Part shown: positions 6,681 to 13,355 of the stretch, piece after piece
How positions within the stretch are numbered: position 1 is the first letter of the stretch
Layout of the letters: each line of letters opens with the position of its first letter
Source: CAZUZD01 sp964624465
GTDB taxonomy: Bacteria; Planctomycetota; Planctomycetia; Isosphaerales; Isosphaeraceae
Reading direction: 5' to 3'
Length of the DNA: 19,391 nucleotides
NCBI GenBank assembly: GCA_964624465.1
Contig: CAZUZD010000095.1
Coordinates: 1 to 19,391 of the forward strand
The notes under the pieces: model-generated
The model's database searches: none
The model's input: the letters and a program-made list of their open reading frames with translations, nothing else
What the model was told of the DNA's origin: nothing
Made by a program: the position numbers and the translations under genes

Positions 6681-8417
6681 TCAGTCCTCCGGCCAGCTTG
6701 CGGCGTTCACGGCCTCGGCCGCGCGGGGTCGACGCCAGGTGAGGAACCCACCGGGGCCGTAGCCCTCCCAGAGCAGGTGCCAGTAGACGTTGGTCGTGGC
6801 CGCGCGCCAGCCCGGCCGCCATCGCGCCGGCAGGGCGCGGTCCAGGCGACGCGCGACGGCCCCCACCCGACCGGGCAGGTGCTCGTGCAGCGTGGCGCGG
6901 TGCCGCAGCAGGATCCGCCGCCGCAGCCGCTGGCGGGCGACGGGCGTGGGGGAGCGGCCGTTGAGCGAGCCGGGCCGGACGCGGTAGTCGAACCCGACCC
7001 GGTCGAGGTGCGCGAACCGCCAGCCGCGCACGCTGGCGTGGATCCAGAACTCCCAGTCCTCCCAGCACGGCAGCGCCTCGTCGTAGCCGCCCAGGTCCTC
7101 CCAGACCTCGCGGCGGAACACGGCGCAGGCGTCGATGAAGTTGCCGCAGAGCAACCGTGCGTGGTCGAACTCCGGCACCCGCACCCGGCCCTCGCGCGCC
7201 CCGAACAGTGCGCGGTCGGTGTACACCACGCCCAGGTCGGGCTCGGCCGCGAACCGGGCCAGGGCCGATTCGACGAACCCGGGCCGGATCCGGTTGTCGG
7301 CGTCGAGCGGCAGCACGAACCGCCCGCGGGCCCGCGCGATCCCTGCGTTCCGCGCCGCCGAGAGCCCGCGATTGGGCCGGTCCAGGATCGCGATCCCCAG
7401 GCCGCGCAGGCCCTCCAGGATGCGGCGGCTCTCCGGGTCGGTCGAGCCGTCGTCGACGACCAGCACCTCCGCGCCCGGCGGCCGGCACGCGGCCACGCTC
7501 CCGAGCGCGTCGATGAGGTAGACCGCGTCGTTGAATGTCGGCACCACGATCGACACGTCCACCACGGCCCCGGGTGCCGGCGGCCGCAGCGCGGCCAGTG
7601 GGTCGCATCCGGGTGCGGCCGGCGGCCGTGCCGGATCAGCCGCGCGTTCGAGCCGATCCCAGAGCCGGCCGCACTCCGGGAACGCGGCGGCCGTGAGCGC
7701 GGTGCGAGGGTCAAGCGCGTCCGACCTGGCGGGCCCGGCGGCGAGCGGCTCCCGGTCCGCGCCCGAGGGCGCCGGCAGGCCCAGCCATTCGAGCCGCTCG
7801 GGCCCCGGGGTGCCGGTGGCGACGAGGCGACAGCGGTCGGGGTGGCGGTCGTGGAACCGGAGGAGCTCCTCGTACGCCCGGAGCCAGGCGCGGTAGGCGG
7901 CGACGGGGTGCCGCAGGAAGTGGTCGGACCCCGGGCGCTGCCAGGCGTCGGCGAGCGCCCAGGCGGGGCGGGCGACCAGGAGGAACCGGGCCCCGGCGAG
8001 CGTCGCCGCCCAGAGGTCGAGCACCGCCAGGTCCGCCGGCACCCGGAATCCCCAGCGCCCCCCGGCGGCCGCACGCTCGCCGGCCAGCCGCCGCGCGGCG
8101 GCGGCGAACCCCGCCGCCAGAGGTGCGGAGCGGGGCTCGGGGCTCACCCAGTCCAGGCCGTCGCCGGGCGGGCGGGTCGCCGGGGCCACCGAGCGCCAGG
8201 CCTGGCGATGGAACCCGAGCAGCGCCGGGTCCTCCGGGCCCTCGGCACATCCGGGCCCGGCGATCTGCACCCCGGACCGCGCCAGCCCCCGGAGCACGCG
8301 GCCCACCCCCGCGCCCGGCAGGCCGGCCACGATCACCGCGCGCGGGCTCAGGGGCCCGGCGGCGGCCGGCGGCCCTGCGATCGCATCGTGCGGTGGACCG
8401 GTCCCCTGCCCCTGCAT
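6681..8417 (-). CDS. sulfotransferase-like / GT2 glycosyltransferase fusion
   Basis: This encodes 578 residues. The C-terminal half (about 285-510) is a clear GT2 domain: VDVSIVVPTFND (286-297), VVDDGSTDPES, the DXD motif as D372-A-D374 in LPLDADN, and GYDEALPCWEDWEFW (444-458), a typical acceptor/catalytic segment. The N-terminal part (about 24-215) resembles Sulfotransfer_3-type domains. AVIVAGLPGAGVGRVLRGL sits where a PAPS 5'-phosphosulfate loop (G-x-P-R-S-G-T) would be. ARFLLVARPAWALADAWQR resembles the 3'-phosphate-binding stretch, and AYRAWLRAYEELLRFH resembles the usual W-x-Y-x-x-LL helix. The R/K-S-G-T loop residues are altered (P-G-A-G), so sulfotransferase activity is doubtful. It is the middle gene of a three-gene unit, 50 bp downstream of the methyltransferase gene. 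The N-terminal assignment is less certain than the GT2 call. Confidence 0.8.
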   Translation of the reverse strand: MQGQGTGPPHDAIAGPPAAAGPLSPRAVIVAGLPGAGVGRVLRGLARSGVQIAGPGCAEGPEDPALLGFHRQAWRSVAPATRPPGDGLDWVSPEPRSAPLAAGFAAAARRLAGERAAAGGRWGFRVPADLAVLDLWAATLAGARFLLVARPAWALADAWQRPGSDHFLRHPVAAYRAWLRAYEELLRFHDRHPDRCRLVATGTPGPERLEWLGLPAPSGADREPLAAGPARSDALDPRTALTAAAFPECGRLWDRLERAADPARPPAAPGCDPLAALRPPAPGAVVDVSIVVPTFNDAVYLIDALGSVAACRPPGAEVLVVDDGSTDPESRRILEGLRGLGIAILDRPNRGLSAARNAGIARARGRFVLPLDADNRIRPGFVESALARFAAEPDLGVVYTDRALFGAREGRVRVPEFDHARLLCGNFIDACAVFRREVWEDLGGYDEALPCWEDWEFWIHASVRGWRFAHLDRVGFDYRVRPGSLNGRSPTPVARQRLRRRILLRHRATLHEHLPGRVGAVARRLDRALPARWRPGWRAATTNVYWHLLWEGYGPGGFLTWRRPRAAEAVNAASWPED

Positions 8418-8467
8418 CGTGGCGACATGCCCTCAGGCTGGCGAGCGTCGGATCGCGGCCGGCGCCG

Positions 8468-9226
8468 TCAGGCCGGGTTGCGGAGCACGCTCACGCGGTC
8501 GCGGAACCGAGGGACTCCGTAGCGGTCGCCATCGCCCCAGCGCGACAGCTGCTCGACGACCTCCAGGCCGGCGGCCTTCGCCAGGCTCCGGAACCGTCGG
8601 GCCGAGACGGGCGAGCGCCAGCCGTCCTGCACCTCGTCCAGCCCCAGCGACAGGTACCGGTACAGCGTCGCCCCGCGCGGGCCGAGCTGGCGCATCCCGT
8701 GCAACGGCAGGGTCCAGTGCCGGCGGTTGGCATGGTGGATCACCGCCAGGCCGCCCGGCCGCAGGACCCGACGCATCTCGACCAGATACGCCGCAATGTC
8801 GGCCGGCCCGATGTGCACGAAGGCGTCGAACGACCACACCAGGTCGACCTCCGCCCGCAGCGCCGGCGGCAGGCTGCGACCGTCGCCGACGAACGGCGCC
8901 AGGCCGGCGTGGTCGCGGAACCGCTCCTGGCAGAAGGCGATGCACGAGGGGCTCAGGTCGACGAGGATCAGCCGGCCGGCGCGGGCGGCCAGCGCCTCGG
9001 TCCAGCGGCCGTGGCCGGGGGCGATCTCCAGGACGGTCGAGCCGGGGGCGGCGTACGGCACGATCAGCCGCTCGATCAGCGCGGCCTTCCAGTCGGCGTA
9101 GGGCACGCCGCAGGCGATGGCCTGGCCCTGCCACTCCTCGCCGTCCTCCGGCCAGCCGTACTCGCGATCCCAGACTCGCAGGTTCTCGGCGACCGAGTTC
9201 TCCCGCGTGGCCCCTGGCCTGCTCAT
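8468..9226 (-). CDS. class I SAM-dependent methyltransferase
   Basis: This encodes 252 residues. The Rossmann-type SAM-binding core is clear. Motif I is VLEIAPGHGRW (65-75); the acidic residue ending strand 2 is D90 in LILVDLS; FVGDGRSLP (112-120) is motif II; MRRVLRPGGL (151-160) is the Methyltransf_11/25-type motif III. The N-terminus (NLRVWDREYGWP) resembles glycan- or polyketide-associated methyltransferases; the substrate is not readable. An AGGGGCGG purine stretch lies 6-13 nt before the ATG. As first gene of a minus-strand unit with two glycosyltransferase genes, it probably methylates a sugar or a pathway intermediate of the same glycan (inference). Confidence 0.87.
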   Translation of the reverse strand: MSRPGATRENSVAENLRVWDREYGWPEDGEEWQGQAIACGVPYADWKAALIERLIVPYAAPGSTVLEIAPGHGRWTEALAARAGRLILVDLSPSCIAFCQERFRDHAGLAPFVGDGRSLPPALRAEVDLVWSFDAFVHIGPADIAAYLVEMRRVLRPGGLAVIHHANRRHWTLPLHGMRQLGPRGATLYRYLSLGLDEVQDGWRSPVSARRFRSLAKAAGLEVVEQLSRWGDGDRYGVPRFRDRVSVLRNPA

Positions 9227-9460
9227 CGCCCGCCGCCCCTGTGCATCGTGTCCTGGCCCTGGTACGTCCGCCCGGTCGCGTCGGGGATCGCCAGTTTAGC
9301 CCAGGGACCCTGCCCGCTCCTACCCGGTCGCGGCCACGCCCGACGGGTAACCGATGGCCGGTCGCGGCGGGCGCTGCGACGATGGGGCCACGGGTGCGGG
9401 GCCCACCCGTCCCGGCCCGGCCGCGTCTCCCCCCCTCCCGATCCTCCGACGAGTCGACCG
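9227..9460. promoter_or_regulatory. divergent promoter region with three CCGGTCGCG copies
   Basis: This 234-bp gap separates the start of the minus-strand glycan operon from the plus-strand esterase fusion, so both promoters should be here. CCGGTCGCG occurs as a direct repeat at 9272-9280, 9324-9332 and 9358-9366. It could be a regulator site, but in DNA of this composition chance is a real alternative. No clear -35/-10 pair is seen. Confidence 0.35.
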
Positions 9461-11158
9461 ATGTCTGTTCGCAACCCGGTCCGCGCGTGTCTCCGGCTCT
9501 TCGTGGTGCTGGCCATCCTCGCGGGCGGGGCCCGCTCCGTCGAGGCGGCCGACGGCCCGCCGGTGCAGGTGTTCCTGCTCGTCGGCCAGTCGAACATGCA
9601 GGGCCAGGCGGTCGCCGACCTGGAGGGGCCCGACTACAACGGCGGCCGGGGCACCCTCGACGCCCTGCTCCGCGATCCCGCCCGCGCGGCGATGGCGCGG
9701 CACCTGAAGGCGGCCGATGGCACCTGGGCGGTCCGCAACGACGTGCGGGTCTCATACCAGCCCGAGGAGCAGCCGCTCAAGACCGGGCCGCTCACGCTCG
9801 GGTTCACCGGCTACGGCGGTCGGCACCACTTCGGGCCCGAACTGGAGTTCGGCCACCGCGTGGGCGACGCTCTGGCGGCCCCGGTGCTGCTCATCAAGAC
9901 CGCCTGGGGTGGCAAGAGCCTGTACGTCGACTTCCGACCCCCGTCGGCCGGCGGCGAAGTCGGGCCGTACTACACGAAGATGCTCGCCGAGATCCGCGCC
10001 GCGCTGGCGAAGGTGGGCGACGACTTCCCCGGCAGCGGCGGCAAGTACGAGCTGGCCGGCCTGGTCTGGTACCAGGGCTGGAACGACGGCTGCGACCCGA
10101 AGAACGCCGTCCCCGAGTACGAGCGGAACCTCGTGCACCTGATCGGCGACCTCCGCCGCGACCTGGGCACCCCGGACCTGCCGGTAGTCATCGGCGAGCT
10201 GACCGGCGCCTGGGTCGATGCGCCGCCCGAATGGGAGCAGCTCCGCAAGGCCCAGGCCGACGCAGCGGCTCACGCCGAGCTGGGCTCGCGGGTCCGGTTC
10301 GTGCCCACCCGCGACTTCGTGCGGAAGCCCGAGGACTCCCCCTGCCCCGGCCACGGCCACCACGAGTTCGCCAACGCCGAGACGTACCTGCTCGTGGGCG
10401 ACGCCCTGGGCCGGGCGATGGTCGAGCTGATCGACCCCAAGGCCCCCGTGCCGCCAAAGCAGGCCTTCGAGGTCGAGGGCCGGCCGGCGTTCGTGATCCA
10501 GCCCGACCGACCGGCGGCCGGGCCGATGCCGTGGGTCTGGTACGCCCCCACGTTTCCCGACCTGCCCGAGGCGCGCGAGCACTGGATGTTCGAGCGGTTC
10601 CTGGCCGCCGGCATCGCCGTGGCCGGGGTCGACGTCGGCGAGTCGTACGGCAGCCCCGAGGGGCGCCGGGTGTACTCGGCCCTGTACGACGAGCTCGTCA
10701 AGCGCCGTGGCTTCTCGCCCCGGCCGGTCCTGCTGGCGCGGAGCCGTGGCGGGCTGATGCTCTACAACTGGGCCGCCGAGCACCCCGGGCAGGTGGCCGG
10801 CATCGCGGGCATCTACCCGGTGTGCGACCTGCGGAGCTACCCCGGCCTGGACCGGGCCTGCGGCGCCTACGGGCTGACCGCCGACGCGCTGGCGGCCCAG
10901 CTCGACGCGAACAACCCGGTGGCCCGGCTCGCCCCGCTGGCCGGTGCCGGGGTGCCGATCTTCCACATCCACGGCGACGTCGACACCGTCGTGCCCCTGG
11001 AGGCGAACTCCGGCGCCGTGGCCGAGGCGTACCAGAAGCTCGGCGGCACGATGACCCTGCGGGTGCCCCCGGGCCAGGGCCACAACCTCTGGGAGGGGTT
11101 CTTCCAGTGCGGCGAGCTGGTCGACTTCGTCCGCACCCGCGCCGCCGCCCAGCGTTGA
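9461..11158 (+). CDS. secreted sialate O-acetylesterase-like SGNH domain fused to alpha/beta hydrolase
   Basis: This encodes 565 residues. The start at 9461 gives a Sec signal peptide (MSVRNPVRACLRLFVVLAIL, cleavage near SVEAA), although the ribosome-binding site is weak. Residues 35-325 form a SASA/DUF303-type SGNH carbohydrate esterase. VFLLVGQSNMQGQ carries nucleophile S44; TAWGGKSL (147-154) and LVWYQGWND (201-209) are the conserved oxyanion/substrate blocks; GHGHHEF (297-303) probably supplies the catalytic His. Residues about 340-565 form a second alpha/beta hydrolase domain: LLARSRGGL places S428 at the nucleophile elbow, HGDVDTVVP (504-512) supplies the acid, and GQGHNLWEGF (538-547) the His. 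Both active sites look intact. The likely job is removing acyl groups from glycans and a second ester cleavage on the same or a related substrate, in the periplasm or outside. Substrates are inferred from family only. Confidence 0.87.
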   Translation: MSVRNPVRACLRLFVVLAILAGGARSVEAADGPPVQVFLLVGQSNMQGQAVADLEGPDYNGGRGTLDALLRDPARAAMARHLKAADGTWAVRNDVRVSYQPEEQPLKTGPLTLGFTGYGGRHHFGPELEFGHRVGDALAAPVLLIKTAWGGKSLYVDFRPPSAGGEVGPYYTKMLAEIRAALAKVGDDFPGSGGKYELAGLVWYQGWNDGCDPKNAVPEYERNLVHLIGDLRRDLGTPDLPVVIGELTGAWVDAPPEWEQLRKAQADAAAHAELGSRVRFVPTRDFVRKPEDSPCPGHGHHEFANAETYLLVGDALGRAMVELIDPKAPVPPKQAFEVEGRPAFVIQPDRPAAGPMPWVWYAPTFPDLPEAREHWMFERFLAAGIAVAGVDVGESYGSPEGRRVYSALYDELVKRRGFSPRPVLLARSRGGLMLYNWAAEHPGQVAGIAGIYPVCDLRSYPGLDRACGAYGLTADALAAQLDANNPVARLAPLAGAGVPIFHIHGDVDTVVPLEANSGAVAEAYQKLGGTMTLRVPPGQGHNLWEGFFQCGELVDFVRTRAAAQR

Positions 11159-11173
11159 CAGGGTGAAATCCGG

Positions 11174-11300
11174 GTAGGGCAGATCAGCGCAGCGTCATCC
11201 GCCGCGCCCGGAGCCGTGCCGATCGAGTGGTCTCTCGGCCTGGTCTTCCGGGAGGCGGCCGCCCCAGCCCGGCGGATGACGCTGCGCTGATCCGCCCTAC
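11174..11300. repeat. REPIN-like pair of inverted REP palindromes
   Basis: A 30-bp arm at 11174-11203 is matched in inverted orientation at 11271-11300 with a single mismatch (11181 is A; a G there would make the match perfect). The spacer is 67 bp. Each arm is itself an imperfect palindrome: GGCGGAT and ATCCGCC flank a GC-rich centre in the right arm, and the mismatch weakens the equivalent stem in the left arm. Two REPs facing each other in an intergenic space is the definition of a REPIN. It lies just beyond the esterase fusion stop, between convergent genes, where it could also act as a transcription barrier. No RAYT transposase gene is present in the window. Confidence 0.75.
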
Positions 11301-11377
11301 AGGATCGGGGTCCGACCCGGCCCGGGGGATGAGAGTGCGCGGATGCTCGCGACGAGCGAGGAGGAATGCGGCTCCGA

Positions 11378-11965
11378 TCAGCCCGGGGACTGGACCGCGG
11401 CGCGGACGGCGGCGGCCGACTCGGGGCCGAACCGGCGCTGGAGCCAACGCATGTAGGGATAGCCCAGGCGGGTGACCAGCCAGCGGGGCCGGGAGAAGGC
11501 GAGGATGTCGTACCAGACCTCGTCGGTGGCCGGGTCCCACTCGATCAGGAATCGCTCCTCACCCGTGCCGGCGTGGTCGGGGAGCGTGCCATAGGCGAAC
11601 CCGAACCGGGACAGTCCCGGCGGGCCCGACACGTCGACGACGGTCACGATCCGGCAGGCGCTCAGCCACCAGAGGCCGAACCGCCGGGCCACGACGGCGA
11701 CGACCGCCCCGGGCTCCAGCGGCGTGTCCTCGGGCCGGGCCTGCACCCAGCCCAGGTCGAACTGCCCCCAGCGCTCCAGGACGACGCGGGCCCGCTCGAA
11801 GACGTCTCGACCCCGGCCCAGGCTCACGCGGGTGTGGTCGACGACGTAGCCGGCCGGGGGTGTGGTGGCGGTGGCGCCGACGGCCTCATAGGTGAATCCG
11901 TGGGCCGCCTGCGCCGCCAGGAAGGTGCGGAGGGTCGCGTCCGAGGGTCGTCGCAGGCAGATCAT
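11378..11965 (-). CDS. DUF1990 (UPF0548) family protein
   Basis: This encodes 195 residues. It matches the DUF1990 pattern: an N-terminal MICLRRPSDATLRTFLAAQ, then HGFTYEAVGAT, VVDHTRVSLGRG, an 'F..A..VLERW..FDLGWVQ' block, and a C-terminal GEERFLIEWDPATDEVWYDILAFSRP strand pair. The domain is thought to have a START-like fold; its biochemical role is unknown. I chose the start at 11965 because family members begin at the LRRPS segment; an in-frame ATG at 12040 would add 25 unconserved residues and leave only 26 bp to the divergent gene. No strong Shine-Dalgarno is seen at either start. It is divergent from an SDR gene of a family that often carries a C-terminal DUF2867 domain, and a functional link is possible. 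Confidence 0.82.
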   Translation of the reverse strand: MICLRRPSDATLRTFLAAQAAHGFTYEAVGATATTPPAGYVVDHTRVSLGRGRDVFERARVVLERWGQFDLGWVQARPEDTPLEPGAVVAVVARRFGLWWLSACRIVTVVDVSGPPGLSRFGFAYGTLPDHAGTGEERFLIEWDPATDEVWYDILAFSRPRWLVTRLGYPYMRWLQRRFGPESAAAVRAAVQSPG

Positions 11966-12066
11966 CGTCGGGCCCACGAGCGCGGGGGTCGGCGGCAGGT
12001 CGATTACGGTACCATAGTCGCCGCGTGCCGACCAAATCACGACCCGGGCCGAGAGGACGCCGACCG

Positions 12067-13005
12067 ATGCCGAACCCCGCCGCCGAGGGCGCCCCGACCA
12101 TCCTTCTGACCGGCGCCAGCGGATACGTCGGCGGCCGCCTCATTCCCCGGCTCCTGGCCCGGAGCGTCCGGCTCCGCTGCCTGGCCCGGAACCCCGACAC
12201 CCTGCGCGCGAAGGCCGGGGCGGACGTCGAGGTCGTGCGCGGCGACGTGCTCGATGCGCCCTCGCTGGAGCGGGCCCTGGCCGGCGTCGACACCGCGTAC
12301 TACCTCGTGCACCTGATGTCCGGCTCGAAGGACTTTGAGCGCGAGGACCGCCAGGCCGCCACCAACTTCGCCGCCGCCGCCCGGGGCGCCGGCCTGAAGC
12401 GGATCATCTACCTGGGCGGCCTGGGCGACGACTCCGACCCCGACCTCTCCCCCCACCTGCGGAGCCGGCACGAGGTCGGCCAGATCCTCCGGGACTCGGG
12501 GGTCGAGACCGTCGAGTTCCGCGCCTCGATGGTCATCGGCGCCGGCAGCCTGTCGTTCGACCTCATGCAGTCCCTGACCGACCGGCTCCCGGTCATGCTC
12601 TGCCCCCGCTGGCTCCAGACCCCGACCCAGCCGATCGCCGTCGACGACGTGCTCGACTACCTGCTGGCCGCCCTCGACCTGCCGCCGGGTCCGAGCCGCA
12701 CGTTCGAGATCGGCACCGCCGAGGTCATCACCTACGGCGCCCTGATCCGCGAGTACGCCCGCCAGCGCGGGCTGCGGCGGTGGCTGATCTCGGTGCCCGT
12801 GCTCACGCCGTACCTGTCCGGCCTCTGGCTGGCGCTGGTGACCCCGGCGAGCTTCGAGGTCGGCCGGCACCTGATCGAGGGCCTCAAGAACCCCATGCTC
12901 GTGCGCGACCGCTCCGCCCTGCAGGCCTTCCCGATCCGCCCGATGAGCGTCGCCGACGCCCTCCGCCGCGCCATCGCCGAGTCGACCGCCCCGCCTGCCC
13001 CCTGA
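12067..13005 (+). CDS. NAD(P)-binding atypical SDR (SDR_a5-like), without DUF2867 domain
   Basis: This encodes 312 residues. The Rossmann dinucleotide-binding motif is TGASGYVGGRL (15-25), followed by a basic LRCLARNPD that suggests NADP preference, and RGDVLDAPSLERAL. AYYLVHLM with the downstream GLKRIIYLGGLG, VEFRASMVIG and PTQPIAVDDV blocks matches the atypical SDR group annotated as NAD(P)H-binding/DUF2867 proteins. The hydrophobic LTPYLSGLWLALVTPASFEVGRHLIEGL also matches that group. Many relatives continue into a DUF2867 domain of roughly 150 residues; this one stops soon after the DRSALQAFPIRP segment. The start at 12067 is favoured over 12025 because the Rossmann fold begins right after it. 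The substrate is unknown. Confidence 0.82.
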   Translation: MPNPAAEGAPTILLTGASGYVGGRLIPRLLARSVRLRCLARNPDTLRAKAGADVEVVRGDVLDAPSLERALAGVDTAYYLVHLMSGSKDFEREDRQAATNFAAAARGAGLKRIIYLGGLGDDSDPDLSPHLRSRHEVGQILRDSGVETVEFRASMVIGAGSLSFDLMQSLTDRLPVMLCPRWLQTPTQPIAVDDVLDYLLAALDLPPGPSRTFEIGTAEVITYGALIREYARQRGLRRWLISVPVLTPYLSGLWLALVTPASFEVGRHLIEGLKNPMLVRDRSALQAFPIRPMSVADALRRAIAESTAPPAP

Positions 13006-13355
13006 CCGGCCGACTCGACCCCGAGCCCCCAAACCAGACCGCCACTCCAGGCCGTCCACCTAACGCAGGCCAGACAAGCCACCCAGCATACACAAGACCC
13101 TCAAGTTACCCATTCCACTTGATAAGCCCAGTTGAACAACCAACAATGGTGACGACATCGGGGCGTCGGTGCGTCCCGGGTGGTTTCGGGCGGGGCGGTG
13201 GTGGGTCGGGGTGGGGGATCGATCTGGCGAGGATGCCACCGTGCGCCCAGGGGCGGCGGGTCAGGGTCGGACGGCGAGGGAGTGATCCGGAGAGCCCGCA
13301 GCCTGCGACCGATCGTGACGCGCCCCGCCGCAGCAGGCGCAGGGGGAGCGGGTTG
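13006..13355. other. intergenic region (350 bp) with AT-richer patch upstream of the PARG-like gene
   Basis: The stretch 13040-13150 is clearly poorer in GC than the surrounding genes, as expected for a regulatory region. The downstream gene's frame is open back through this region, including an ATG at 13146. However, codon character is poor there and the strong ribosome-binding site lies at 13356. No credible separate gene is seen. Confidence 0.5.
13119..13147 (+). promoter_or_regulatory. candidate sigma-70-like promoter for the PARG-like gene
   Basis: TTGATA (13119-13124) and AACAAT (13142-13147) are separated by 17 bp, the ideal spacing, with 5/6 and 4/6 matches to the consensus hexamers. 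It sits in the AT-richer patch about 210 bp before the ATG, implying a long 5' leader. Planctomycete promoters often deviate from this consensus, so this is tentative. Confidence 0.3.

Noticed and set aside
4845..8522. A 1225-residue plus-strand open frame
   Set aside because: It lies antisense to two glycosyltransferase genes with clear motifs and is made of Arg/Pro/Gly/His-rich low-information sequence typical of mirror frames in high-GC DNA.
8123..9460. N-terminal extension of the esterase-fusion frame
   Set aside because: The open frame continues upstream, but the signal peptide at 9461 marks the true start and the upstream part is antisense to the methyltransferase gene.
13146..13355. 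Alternative upstream ATG for the PARG-like gene
   Set aside because: It would add 70 low-complexity residues before the export motif, and the strong GGGGGAG site sits directly before the ATG at 13356.
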